Assembly (NCBI RefSeq): GCF_026712245.1
Contig: NZ_JAPPUY010000004.1
Location: 62,001-126,000, forward strand
Length of the DNA: 64,000 nucleotides
Reading direction: 5' to 3'
Source of the DNA: Roseateles hydrophilus
GTDB lineage: Bacteria; Pseudomonadota; Gammaproteobacteria; Burkholderiales; Burkholderiaceae_C
Below are positions 8,451 to 18,148 of the stretch, piece after piece. A program made the translations under genes and the position numbers. The notes beneath the pieces are model-generated. The model saw only the letters and a program-made list of their open reading frames with translations. It was not told the DNA's origin and searched no databases. Within the stretch, counting starts at the first letter, position 1; the number at the start of each line of letters is the position of its first letter.

Positions 8451-9184
8451 GCTTCACCGTCGTCATCCCGGCGCGGCTGGCCTCGACACGCCTGCCCAAC
8501 AAGCCGCTGGCCGACATCGGCGGCCTGCCCATGATCGTGCGCGTCGCGCAGCGCGCGGCGCTCTCCGGCGCGGAGCGCGTCGTCGTCGCCACGGATGCGC
8601 CCGAGGTGGCCACCGCCTGCGCTGCGCACGGCGTACAGGCGCTCATGACGCGCGCAGATCACCCGTCCGGCAGTGACCGGCTTGCCGAGGCCGTCGAGCA
8701 ACTCGGGCTGGCCGACGACGCCGCCGTCGTCAACGTGCAAGGCGACGAGCCGCTGATCGCGCCCGCGATGATCGATGCCTGCGCTGCCACGCTGGCCGCA
8801 CAGCCCGACTGCGTGATGGCCACCGTGGCCCACGCGCTGCAGGATCCTGCGGAGTTCGCAAACCCCAACGTCGTCAAGCTGGTCACCGACAAGGCTGGCC
8901 GGGCGCTGTATTTCTCGCGTGCCCCCATCGCCTGGTGGCGCGACGGCGCAGGCCAACCCAACCAGGCGCTGCGCCACGTGGGCCTGTACGCCTATCGCGC
9001 AGGCTTTCTACGCCGCTTCCCGACGCTGGCAGTGAGCCCGCTGGAGCAGATCGAATCGCTGGAGCAGCTGCGCGTGCTCTGGCACGGTGAACGCATCGCC
9101 GTGCACATCAGCCCCGAGCAGCCCGGGCCAGGCGTGGACACCCCCGAAGACCTGGCGCGCGTGCGCCTGCTGATCAAGGGTTGA
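8447..9184 (+). CDS. kdsB: CMP-KDO synthetase KdsB (3-deoxy-manno-octulosonate cytidylyltransferase)
   Basis: Activates KDO with CTP for lipopolysaccharide inner-core synthesis. The start is the GTG at 8447 overlapping the preceding stop (GTGA), giving 245 residues. It opens with [20 protein letters not shown], the nucleotide-binding signature, and contains [11 protein letters not shown] and the substrate-binding [15 protein letters not shown]. With lpxK it forms a lipid A/KDO unit. Confidence 0.96.
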   Translation: MSFTVVIPARLASTRLPNKPLADIGGLPMIVRVAQRAALSGAERVVVATDAPEVATACAAHGVQALMTRADHPSGSDRLAEAVEQLGLADDAAVVNVQGDEPLIAPAMIDACAATLAAQPDCVMATVAHALQDPAEFANPNVVKLVTDKAGRALYFSRAPIAWWRDGAGQPNQALRHVGLYAYRAGFLRRFPTLAVSPLEQIESLEQLRVLWHGERIAVHISPEQPGPGVDTPEDLARVRLLIKG

Positions 9185-9243
9185 CAGCCTCAAGCACGTC
9201 AGGCCCCAGCAAGGCCGCGTGCGATACTCCCTCGCTGAGTTGA

Positions 9244-9936
<693 letters not shown>

Positions 9937-9972
9937 GCCGGCACAGGGCTTCAACGCCCGGCTCGCCCCAAC

Positions 9973-10004
9973 AAGCCGCAGCGCTCTGGCCCTGCGGCTT
10001 TTTT
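9973..10004 (+). terminator. Rho-independent terminator after adk
   Basis: Stem AAGCCGCAG / CTGCGGCTT with a 10-base loop, followed by TTTT on the plus strand. Confidence 0.85.
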
Positions 10005-10053
10005 GTCGCCGACAATTGACGTTCACGTCAATCAAACCCAGGAGATCCTCATC

Positions 10054-10812
<759 letters not shown>

Positions 10813-10836
10813 TCCACGCTGCTGCGCGCCCATGAA

Positions 10837-10860
10837 AAAAGGCCCCGAGGGGCCTTTTGT
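10837..10860. terminator. Bidirectional terminator between the SDR and TPR genes
   Basis: AAAAGGCCCC-GAG-GGGGCCTTTT-type hairpin with A-rich left and T-rich right flanks, placed between two convergent genes. Confidence 0.85.
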
Positions 10861-10879
10861 TCTGTACGCGCAGCAAGGA

Positions 10880-12127
10880 TTACTTCTTGGCGCTGCGCGC
10901 GTGCACGCCCCACAGGCGCGCGAGTTCGCCGGAGCCGTCGGTGCCCTTGACGCCACGCCAGATGGACTGCGCCTTGCTGGCTTCGCCGGCATTGAAGTAC
11001 GCCAGGCCCTGGTAGAACTTGACGTCGTCGGCGCGCGTGAAGTTGCCCTTGGCCCCCCCAGCGTCCACCAGCTTCAGGCCGCCGGCCTTGTCGCCCGCAA
11101 ACACGCGCGACAGGCCCAGCTTGACCAGTTCGTCACCCGTCCTGGCATCGCTCGCCACCTTCTCGGCGTTGGCGGCATCAGCCTTGGCCTCGTTGGACTT
11201 CTTGACCATCAGGTCCAGCAGGCGCTTGTGGCGCGCACCTTCGGCGCCCTGGCCGAGGACGTTGGCGGCCAGGCCCTGTTCGACGACTTTCTTGCCTTCG
11301 TCCGGATAGCCGGCCTGGGCGGCGAGTTGGGCCATCTCCATGTAGTCGTCGGCCGTCTTCAGGTTGCCCGTGGCCAGCTGCAGACGATAGACGTCCAGCG
11401 AGAAGCGGGCCGCGAAGCCCTTCTTGCCCTGCAAGCCGCCCAGCACCTGGGCCCACAGCTCCTTGCGCGGGTAGTAGTTCAGCAGACGCTCGACAGCGTA
11501 CGACTCCGTCGCAAGGTCGCCCTTCTTCTGTGCTGCGAACAGCAGGATGTTGAGCTTGTCCTGGGTCGGCGCACGGCCGGCCTTCTCTTCCGACTGGATT
11601 TCAGCCAGCGTGTCCTTGAGCACAGCGGTCATGTCGCCAGACTTGAACTGCGCCTGCTGCTGCACCTGCTTGACCGTGGGACTGTTGCCACCGGCCGCGA
11701 AGTACTTGTTGGCCCATTCCAAGGCCTTGGGGGCGTTGTTGGCGCGCAGGTAGGTACCGGCAATGGCTTCCATGTACTGCAGCTGCTGCGGGCCGCCCAG
11801 CTTGGCCTTGAGCACGTCGAACGAGCGCGTCATGGTGTCGGCATCGCCGGCGCCCATCGCGGCCGAGAAACGCAGGCCTTCAATGGCGAAGTTCTCACCC
11901 GGCGTGCGGTTGGCCACGGCGTCGGCATCGCGCAGCTTGGCCAGCGCCTCCTTGTGCTTGCCGGCCTTGTACAGCTTGCTCGCCTCACCCAGCGGGGCGC
12001 CAACTTCCTTGCGCACCGTTTCCTGAGCGCTTGCTTGGCTGATGCCGAACTCGGCACCGGGCGCACCGTTCAAAGTCAGGGCCAGGGCGCCAACGGCGAC
12101 GGCCACCACGGTTTTCAAAGTCTTCAA
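10880..12127 (-). CDS. Periplasmic TPR-like protein of the TonB module
   Basis: An exported helical-repeat protein, last gene of the tonB-exbB-exbD-exbD unit. I choose the TTG at 12127 because GGAG lies six bases before it and it starts a clean signal peptide (KTLKTVVAVAVGALALTLN, cleavage around ASAQ-E). An upstream TTG at 12142 would place the ribosome site inside the gene. The 415 residues are almost entirely amphipathic helices resembling TPR units (ASKLYKAGKHKEALAKL, YMEMAQLAAQAGYPDEGKKVV, YQGLAYFNAGEASKAQSIW). Proteins of this kind accompany some TonB systems, such as TtpC in vibrios, though no homology to TtpC is claimed. Confidence 0.85.
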   Translation of the reverse strand: MKTLKTVVAVAVGALALTLNGAPGAEFGISQASAQETVRKEVGAPLGEASKLYKAGKHKEALAKLRDADAVANRTPGENFAIEGLRFSAAMGAGDADTMTRSFDVLKAKLGGPQQLQYMEAIAGTYLRANNAPKALEWANKYFAAGGNSPTVKQVQQQAQFKSGDMTAVLKDTLAEIQSEEKAGRAPTQDKLNILLFAAQKKGDLATESYAVERLLNYYPRKELWAQVLGGLQGKKGFAARFSLDVYRLQLATGNLKTADDYMEMAQLAAQAGYPDEGKKVVEQGLAANVLGQGAEGARHKRLLDLMVKKSNEAKADAANAEKVASDARTGDELVKLGLSRVFAGDKAGGLKLVDAGGAKGNFTRADDVKFYQGLAYFNAGEASKAQSIWRGVKGTDGSGELARLWGVHARSAKK

Positions 12128-12209
12128 TTTGCTCTCCTGCAAAGCAAAAACGCGCCGCCCTTCCGGGCAGCGCGCTCAAAGTTTCGGCGTCAGCTGGCCC
12201 GAGCCCACG

Positions 12210-12647
12210 TCACTTGACGTATTGCTCGTTACCCACCATGCCCATCTTCTTGACGTTGTTGCGCTGGGCCGAAGCCATCACCGCAGCCACCACGCCATAG
12301 TCGACGAGCTTGTTCGGCTTGATGTGAACCTCTGGCTGCTCGCTGAGGTTCTTCGCACCGATCTCCTGCATCTTGGCGTTGACCGCGTCGATGTTGGGCA
12401 GCGCATCCGCATCCCAGTAGACCGTGCCGTCAAAGTCGATCATGACGGTGTGCACCACCGGGTCCTGCTGCGGCGGCTGATTGCTCGGCGGCGGCATGTC
12501 CAGATTGATCGTGTGCAGCTGGATGGGGATGGTGATGATCAGCATCACCAGCAGCACCAGCATCACGTCGATCAGCGGCGTCGTATTGACGTCCATCAGG
12601 ACTTCAGGCTCGCTGCTCCCCGACGAACTTCCAACATTCATTCCCAT
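12210..12647 (-). CDS. exbD: ExbD-family protein, second copy of the TonB module
   Basis: 145 residues with a single N-terminal membrane helix carrying the essential Asp in VNTTPLIDVMLVLLVMLII. The periplasmic part follows (MPPPSNQPPQQDPVV). It starts MGMNVGSSSG almost identically to the gene just upstream, so the pair is a tandem duplication that has diverged in the periplasmic domain. A GGGAG ribosome site precedes the ATG. It lies 15 bases after the first exbD. Confidence 0.93.
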   Translation of the reverse strand: MGMNVGSSSGSSEPEVLMDVNTTPLIDVMLVLLVMLIITIPIQLHTINLDMPPPSNQPPQQDPVVHTVMIDFDGTVYWDADALPNIDAVNAKMQEIGAKNLSEQPEVHIKPNKLVDYGVVAAVMASAQRNNVKKMGMVGNEQYVK

Positions 12648-12662
12648 GCTTGACTCCCGGGA

Positions 12663-13091
12663 TCAACCACCGCGCGACGGCGGCTCGGTCACGAAGTTGA
12701 CCTTCATGATGCCGGCGCGTTGCGCGGCGTAGATCACGCGACCAACCGACTCGTAACGCGACTTGTCGTCGCCGCGGACGTGCACCTCGGGCTGCGGATT
12801 CTTCACCGATTCCTTACCAAGGCGCTGCACCAGCTCCTCCATGTCAGGAATCAGCTTGGTGTTCCAGTAGACGTCGCCGTCCTTGCTGACCGAGATTTCA
12901 ATGTTCTCCGGCTTGGTGACACGGATGATGTTGGTCTCCTTGGGAAGGTTGACCGCCACCGTCTGCGTCACCACCGGCACGGTGATGAGGAAGATGATCA
13001 GCATCACCAACATCACGTCCACGAGGGGCGTGGTGTTGATGGTTGCATTGACTTCGTCCTCGCCGGAAGAGGATCCGACGTTCATGCCCAT
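12663..13091 (-). CDS. exbD: ExbD-family protein, first copy of the TonB module
   Basis: 142 residues, one membrane helix with INTTPLVDVMLVMLIIFLI and its essential Asp. The periplasmic domain contains DGDVYWNTKLIPDMEELVQRL and EVHVRGDDKSRYESVGRV, closer to classic ExbD than the second copy. The start at 13091 is set by AGGAG eight bases upstream. It sits between exbB and the second exbD. Confidence 0.94.
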   Translation of the reverse strand: MGMNVGSSSGEDEVNATINTTPLVDVMLVMLIIFLITVPVVTQTVAVNLPKETNIIRVTKPENIEISVSKDGDVYWNTKLIPDMEELVQRLGKESVKNPQPEVHVRGDDKSRYESVGRVIYAAQRAGIMKVNFVTEPPSRGG

Positions 13092-13125
13092 GGCATTGGC
13101 TCCTGTACGAGCTTCAGCTCAGGGA

Positions 13126-13956
13126 TTAGCGCTTGGCGACAGCGCGGTTGCCCATCAGCACGCCATGCAGGTCGCCGGCGAACGAGCGGACCTGAGCCAT
13201 GACAGCCTTGTTGCGGTTGACCAGCCAGTTGTAGCCCAGCACGGCCGGCACAGCGACGACCAGACCGATGGCGGTCATGATCAGCGCGGCGCCCACGGGG
13301 CCAGCCACCTTGTCGATGGAAGCCTGGCCGGCAACACCGATGGCGGTCAGCGCGTTCAGAATGCCCCACACGGTACCGAACAGGCCGATGAAGGGCGAGG
13401 TCGAACCGACGGTAGCCAGGAAGCCCAGGCCCGACGAGATCTTGGTGTTGACGTCGGCGACGGCGCGGTCGACGTTCATCGTCACCCAGCTGCTGTGGTC
13501 GATGTTCTCGGTCAGGGCGCCTTCGTGGTGCTCCGAGGCCTCGATGGCGGTGGTGGCGATGTAGCGGAAGGCGCTTTCTTCCTTCAGGCCCTTGACGCCG
13601 TCAGCCAGGCTGGCCTTCTTGAAGAAAGTGGCGCGGACTTCCTTGGCTTCCGACGACAGCTTGCTGGTGTCCCACAGACGGACCACCAGGATGTACCACG
13701 AGCCCATGGACATGATGGCCAGGATGGCCAGCACGACCTGGTCGACCACGTTGCCGTGGGCAATGATGTTGCCCAGGCTGTACGGATTCTCGGCAGCGGC
13801 CGAAGCGGCAGCGGCAGGAGCGGCGACGGGCGCTGCGTCAACGGCGGCTGCCGAAGCGGCGCCGGCCGGCTGCTGGTCTTGCGCATGGGCGGGCGAAACA
13901 GCCAGGGTCGCGACCATGGCGATGGTGGCCAGGAAGCCGGTGATACGAGAAATCAT
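13126..13956 (-). CDS. exbB: ExbB of the TonB module, with exported N-terminal extension
   Basis: Proton-channel subunit of the TonB motor. The start at 13956 (MISRITGFLATIAMVATLA) begins a signal-peptide-like segment. An Ala/Pro-rich stretch of about 40 residues follows before the first core membrane helix (VVLAILAIMSMGSWYILVV). The core has two further helices and the conserved FLATVGSTSPFIGLFGTVWGI. Total length is 276. The extension is periplasmic, as in long-type ExbB proteins. It follows tonB by 77 bases. Confidence 0.93.
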   Translation of the reverse strand: MISRITGFLATIAMVATLAVSPAHAQDQQPAGAASAAAVDAAPVAAPAAAASAAAENPYSLGNIIAHGNVVDQVVLAILAIMSMGSWYILVVRLWDTSKLSSEAKEVRATFFKKASLADGVKGLKEESAFRYIATTAIEASEHHEGALTENIDHSSWVTMNVDRAVADVNTKISSGLGFLATVGSTSPFIGLFGTVWGILNALTAIGVAGQASIDKVAGPVGAALIMTAIGLVVAVPAVLGYNWLVNRNKAVMAQVRSFAGDLHGVLMGNRAVAKR

Positions 13957-14033
13957 GGAGTCAACTCCTAGGGAAAAATTCTGGTTTGGTAGGTTCTGGA
14001 AGCGCCTGACTGGCGCGTAGTTCATGCCGACGG

Positions 14034-14681
14034 TCAGTCGATCTTGAACTGGAACTCCTGCTCGAACACGTGGTCGCCCGGGCATTCGTAAGTTTCTTGC
14101 AGCGTGCGGGTGATCTCCTGGACCAGCGCGCGCTGCGCCTTGCGATCGACGCCGCCACGCAGCGGGGTGATCTCCACGGACGTCACACGACCGGCCTTCA
14201 CGGTTGCAACCGCCTTGTACAGCGCTTCACCGCTCCAGTTGACCGACGGCGCCTCCGGGCGGCCCATCTTGGTACACACCATGCCGGCCGTGATCTTGCC
14301 GGTGGGCTTGGGTGCTGCCGGCGGTGCAGCCGGAGCCGGCGGCGGGGCCGGGCGCACTTCCTGCGCAGCAGGCGGCGCAACCTGCGTCGACTGGATGGCG
14401 GGCGCCGGCGGCGCGGGTGCCGTGACCTGGAACTCAGGCGGGGGCACGAACGGCGGCGGGGGCGCCTTCATGTCCGGCGGAGGCGGCACGACCTTCTCGG
14501 GCGGCGGCGGCGGCTTGACCGGCTCCTCGATGACCTTGGTCTCGATGGGGCCGGTGACCTTCTTCACGATGTCCTTGGCCAGGCCGCTGGCCAGCGCGTA
14601 GATGGCCACGACGTGGATCAGGATCACGATGCCGAAGCCCGTGAACCGGGACGCGCCCTGCTTCTCCTGCGCAAAATTCAT
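14034..14681 (-). CDS. tonB: TonB energy transducer
   Basis: Transmits proton-motive energy to outer-membrane receptors. The start at 14681 has AAGAAGGAG upstream. One N-terminal membrane helix carries the His-containing face (GIVILIHVVAIYALASGLA). A long Pro/Lys/Glu spacer spans about residues 45-125 (PPPPPEKVVPPPPD and similar). The C-terminal domain includes VTSVEITPLRGG. Two cysteines in that domain (MVCTKMG and ETYECPG) could form a disulfide, not seen in E. coli TonB. It is the first gene of the module. Confidence 0.93.
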   Translation of the reverse strand: MNFAQEKQGASRFTGFGIVILIHVVAIYALASGLAKDIVKKVTGPIETKVIEEPVKPPPPPEKVVPPPPDMKAPPPPFVPPPEFQVTAPAPPAPAIQSTQVAPPAAQEVRPAPPPAPAAPPAAPKPTGKITAGMVCTKMGRPEAPSVNWSGEALYKAVATVKAGRVTSVEITPLRGGVDRKAQRALVQEITRTLQETYECPGDHVFEQEFQFKID

Positions 14682-14881
14682 GCGCGCTCCTTCTTGCAAC
14701 TACAAATCACAGTCGATGACTTCTTTCAGGAATGCGGCCACTGCTGAACGGGGGAAGTTGCGTCCCGCCCGCCTGCGTGCTCCCGAAGGTCGTGCATTCT
14801 AGATGCCGTGGAGCGCGCTCCCGCATCGTCGAAAACACGCAGTCTGTCCTGACGGCAAGCTTGCTATGCACCCGTACTGAC

Positions 14882-14914
14882 AAAAAAAACGCCCGGTGGC
14901 CTGAGCCGTCGGGC
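14882..14914 (-). terminator. Orphan rho-independent terminator
   Basis: On the minus strand the outer stem GCCCG/CGGGC and inner stem GGC/GCC around a 4-base loop are followed by eight T residues. It is 200 bases beyond the receptor terminator and 200 bases before tonB, so it should end an independent short transcript or act on a tonB leader. Confidence 0.65.
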
Positions 14915-15114
14915 ATGTGTTTCTTCGCCACGAACAGGGAACAGCAACGCTGCACCGCACGGCCAAACTTGGCCTGGGCGGCATCTTAGCCCTGGGGATC
15001 AGCCCTTCGCCTGGGGCTAACCCGGACAAGTAAAACAGGCTGATTACATGGGCAGGCTGCGCGGGAACCATGTGCCGCGGCACACGCACGCCAGCCGCAT
15101 GCCGACGCGGCACG

Positions 15115-15144
15115 AAAAAAAAGGGCGTGCCTGGCACGCCCTTT
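15115..15144 (-). terminator. Terminator of the TonB-dependent receptor gene
   Basis: Stem GGGCGTGC / GCACGCCC with a 3-base loop, extended by AAA/TTT, and followed on the minus strand by eight T residues; it begins 39 bases after the receptor stop codon. Confidence 0.9.
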
Positions 15145-15183
15145 CCTGAGACCACCGAGCCTGGGCCCGGCGGGTCAACGGCT

Positions 15184-17925
15184 TCACTTGAACTGGTAGG
15201 TCACCGAGCCGTAGATGAAGCGGCCGCGCGGGTCGGCGAACGAGCCGGCGAAGCCAGCGGCGTGCGAGCCGTAGCTGGACGACGCGACGAACGGCGGATC
15301 CTGGTCGAAGGCATTGCGGGCACCGACCGTCAGGCGCAGGTCCTTGAAGCCGCGATAGCTGACGGCCAGGTTCCAGCGGCTGGTGTCCTTGACTTGGTAG
15401 GGCGCGTCCACGCCGAGGTTGGTGTTGACCACCGCGGCCGACTCTTCCCAGCCCTTGGTGAACACGTTCTCCAGCGCGACGTTCCAGGAACCCATCGTCC
15501 AGTCGAACGACAGCGTGTGCTGCCATTCCGGCACCGGCGGGTTGCCGCCCAGGGACTTGCCGACGTAGTCGGTGAACGGCAGACCCTTGCCGTTCTGCAG
15601 TTCGTACTTCAGCGTGTAGGTGGACGCAAAGCCGATACCCAAGCGGCCAAGGCTGCCCAGACGCACGGCCGACTTGATGTCGATGTCGAGGCCCGAGGTG
15701 CGCAGCTCGCCCAGATTCTCAACAGGCGTCTCGATGTACGAGATGAAGCCCGCCGACGTGCGCTTCACGCGGTTCTTGTACTGCGCATACAGGCCGGGCT
15801 CAGCCATCAGCGTGTCACCGGAGATGACGCCGATCTGATCCTTCTTCAGGATGGCCCAGTAGTCGACCGCGATACTCAGATCACGCACCGGCTCGAACAC
15901 CGCACCAAACGCGAACTGACGGCTCTTCTCGGGCTTCAGGGCCTTGGAGCTGGACAGCTGCACGTTGAACTGCGTGTTGCACAGCGGGCTGTCCGACTTG
16001 CCAGCCGGGCAATCCGGGTCCACCTGCGGGTCGGCCGTGTTGGTGTTGGACACGGGGCTGTTGACGTCCCACAGCGTCGGTGCACGGAAGCCCGTGCCGG
16101 TGCTTGTGCGGAACAGCAGCTCCTTCGTCGGCTGGTAACGCAGCGCAACGCGCGGGTTGAAGCTGCCACCGAAGTCGCTGTACTTGTCATAGCGCGCGGC
16201 GACAGCGACTTCGAAGCCCTTCAAGACGGGCATCGACAGTTCGCTGTAGATCGCCGAGATGCTGCGGCTGGCCGACGTGGCGGGCACGGAGCCCTCACCA
16301 CCGATATGCGAGCCCTTCGAGTACTCGATGTTGGTCGGCTTGTCGTCAGCCTTCTCGCGGCGCAGGTCGATGCCCATGGCGATGGCCGCCATGCCGCCGT
16401 CCATCTTCATCAGCTCGCGGCTGACCTTGGCGTCCAGCACCATGGTGGTGCCCTTCGACTGGCGAACCTTGCCTTCCAGCGCGGCACCGTCCAGCAGCGC
16501 GACGCCTGCGGCGTCGTTCGGGCCGAAGGGGTTGACGTTGCCGGTCTTCATGGCGGCCAGGAACGGCTCCTGCAGCAAGTAGCCGCTGTAATTCAGCGTA
16601 CCGCGGGCTTGGGCGACGTTCAGGCCGATGTCGTAATCCCAGCCCGAGAACAGGCCCGTGGCGCCAACGACGACGCGGTACTGCTCGTTGGTGTTGTCGC
16701 TGACACGGTTGCCGCGGTCCAGCGAGCGGTAAGCGATCTCGGTGTAACCGACGCCATTGATGGTGGCCGACACATAGTCGGCCGGCGTGTAACCCAGACG
16801 GGTCAGCAGCGCCGTCGGAAAGTACTTGCTGGTGACGGGCATCAGCACGTTCGGGTAGTTGCCGTCGGCACCCACCTTCATCGCGGAACCGTCGATCGGC
16901 GTCGGGGCTGCGCGACCGGTCGTGTGATTGCGCGCAGCCGAGGCCTCAACGAACCACTGGTTGTCCGCATCGATGCGGAAGGTGCCGCGGGCGAACAGGT
17001 CGGTCTTGGTGCTGTCAGGCAGGTTGTCCAGCATGGCAGCGTAAACGGCGCGGCAACGCAGCACGGGATCGCCGCTCGGCGTCTTGCCCGCCGCGGTCTG
17101 CACAACCGTGTTGGCAGGGTCGCAAGCCGCCATGTTGGCGCCCGGGTTTGTGTAAGCACCGGGGCTGATGCCCAGATCCATCAGGCGACCGGGGTAGGCA
17201 CGGAACGAGGTCGGGGGGATGGAGCCCGGCACTTCGGTGGCATGGCGCCAGTACCAGCCCTGCTTGGCCGCTTCCAGGCGGGTCTGTTCCTTGATGTTGG
17301 CGGTGACCAGGAAGTTGTAGCCGTCCTTGTCCAGATTGCCGGTACCGAAGGCGACCGAGCCGCCATGCTCCTTGCCGCCGACGTTCTTCTCGGGGGCGCC
17401 GTAGCGGACGGTCAGCTCACCCTTGTCGTAGTCCTTGCGGGTGATGAAGTTGATGACGCCAGCAACGGCGTCCGTGCCGTAGATGGCGGAAGCACCGTCA
17501 CGCAGCACTTCGATGCGCTCGATGGCGGCGAAGGGGATGCTGTTCAGGTCCACCGCGACCGAGCCGCCGATGGAGCCGAAGGGGTGACCGGCCAGGCGGC
17601 GGCCGTTCAGCAGCACCAGCGTGGAGTTGGCGCCCAGGCCGCGCAGGTTGGCGTTGCTGGTGGCATAGCCGGCGCCCTGTGTGGAGTCGGACAGCTGCGC
17701 GGAATTCACCGACAGGCGACGCAGGATGTCTTCAACGTTGACGGCGCCGGACTTCTCGATGGCGTCACGCGAGATGACCGTCACGGGCAGCGCCGTTTCG
17801 GACTCGACACGCTTGATGCTGGAACCGGTGACCTGGATGCGCTCAAGCTTCTGGGATTCCTGCGCGACGGCGGCGCCGGCTGTCAGGGCCAGGATGGCGC
17901 TGCTGATGAGGGTGACTTTGAACAT
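15184..17925 (-). CDS. TonB-dependent outer-membrane receptor
   Basis: A 913-residue outer-membrane channel. The start at 17925 (MFKVTLISSAILALTAGAAVAQ) gives a clean signal peptide and follows CAGGAG. The mature N-terminus carries a TonB-box-like LERIQVTG. A plug domain follows (SRDAIEKSGAVNVEDILRRL, LRGLGANSTLVLLNGRRLAG, EVLRDGASAIYGTDAVAGVI), then a 22-strand-type barrel ending in the typical aromatic terminus (YGSVTYQFK). Substrate is not given by the sequence. It lies between the tonB module and a peptide ABC transporter, suggesting a peptide-like ligand. Confidence 0.93.
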   Translation of the reverse strand: MFKVTLISSAILALTAGAAVAQESQKLERIQVTGSSIKRVESETALPVTVISRDAIEKSGAVNVEDILRRLSVNSAQLSDSTQGAGYATSNANLRGLGANSTLVLLNGRRLAGHPFGSIGGSVAVDLNSIPFAAIERIEVLRDGASAIYGTDAVAGVINFITRKDYDKGELTVRYGAPEKNVGGKEHGGSVAFGTGNLDKDGYNFLVTANIKEQTRLEAAKQGWYWRHATEVPGSIPPTSFRAYPGRLMDLGISPGAYTNPGANMAACDPANTVVQTAAGKTPSGDPVLRCRAVYAAMLDNLPDSTKTDLFARGTFRIDADNQWFVEASAARNHTTGRAAPTPIDGSAMKVGADGNYPNVLMPVTSKYFPTALLTRLGYTPADYVSATINGVGYTEIAYRSLDRGNRVSDNTNEQYRVVVGATGLFSGWDYDIGLNVAQARGTLNYSGYLLQEPFLAAMKTGNVNPFGPNDAAGVALLDGAALEGKVRQSKGTTMVLDAKVSRELMKMDGGMAAIAMGIDLRREKADDKPTNIEYSKGSHIGGEGSVPATSASRSISAIYSELSMPVLKGFEVAVAARYDKYSDFGGSFNPRVALRYQPTKELLFRTSTGTGFRAPTLWDVNSPVSNTNTADPQVDPDCPAGKSDSPLCNTQFNVQLSSSKALKPEKSRQFAFGAVFEPVRDLSIAVDYWAILKKDQIGVISGDTLMAEPGLYAQYKNRVKRTSAGFISYIETPVENLGELRTSGLDIDIKSAVRLGSLGRLGIGFASTYTLKYELQNGKGLPFTDYVGKSLGGNPPVPEWQHTLSFDWTMGSWNVALENVFTKGWEESAAVVNTNLGVDAPYQVKDTSRWNLAVSYRGFKDLRLTVGARNAFDQDPPFVASSSYGSHAAGFAGSFADPRGRFIYGSVTYQFK

Positions 17926-18148
17926 GGACTCTCCTGAAGAGACAACGGGCCCGCCCGATAACGTGGCGGCACTGACCCGGGGTGCGGGTCGCTCCTTGGC
18001 CTGAGCGGTGGGCTCAGATTGGGGTGCCGCAGTTTGTGCGGGTGCAACATGCGACCCGCCCCGTGAATGCACCTAGCACCGCAGAATGTCGCCGCAACCC
18101 ATTGATTCAATTGGGTTTCCAGACGTTACATCCCCTAGAGTAAATTCC

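Larger units (their letters stand above)
14682..15183. other. 500-base intergenic region between the TonB receptor and tonB
   Basis: It holds two separate minus-strand terminators, one for the receptor gene (15115-15144) and a second at 14882-14914 with no gene in front of it. The tonB promoter must lie downstream of the second one; TAGAAT on the minus strand near 14798 is a possible -10 with no clear -35. No coding potential was recognised. Confidence 0.6.

Noticed and set aside
15070-17937. Plus-strand open frame of 955 codons opposite the TonB receptor
   Set aside because: Low-complexity Val/Gly/His/Arg translation; the minus strand encodes a complete receptor with signal peptide, plug and barrel.
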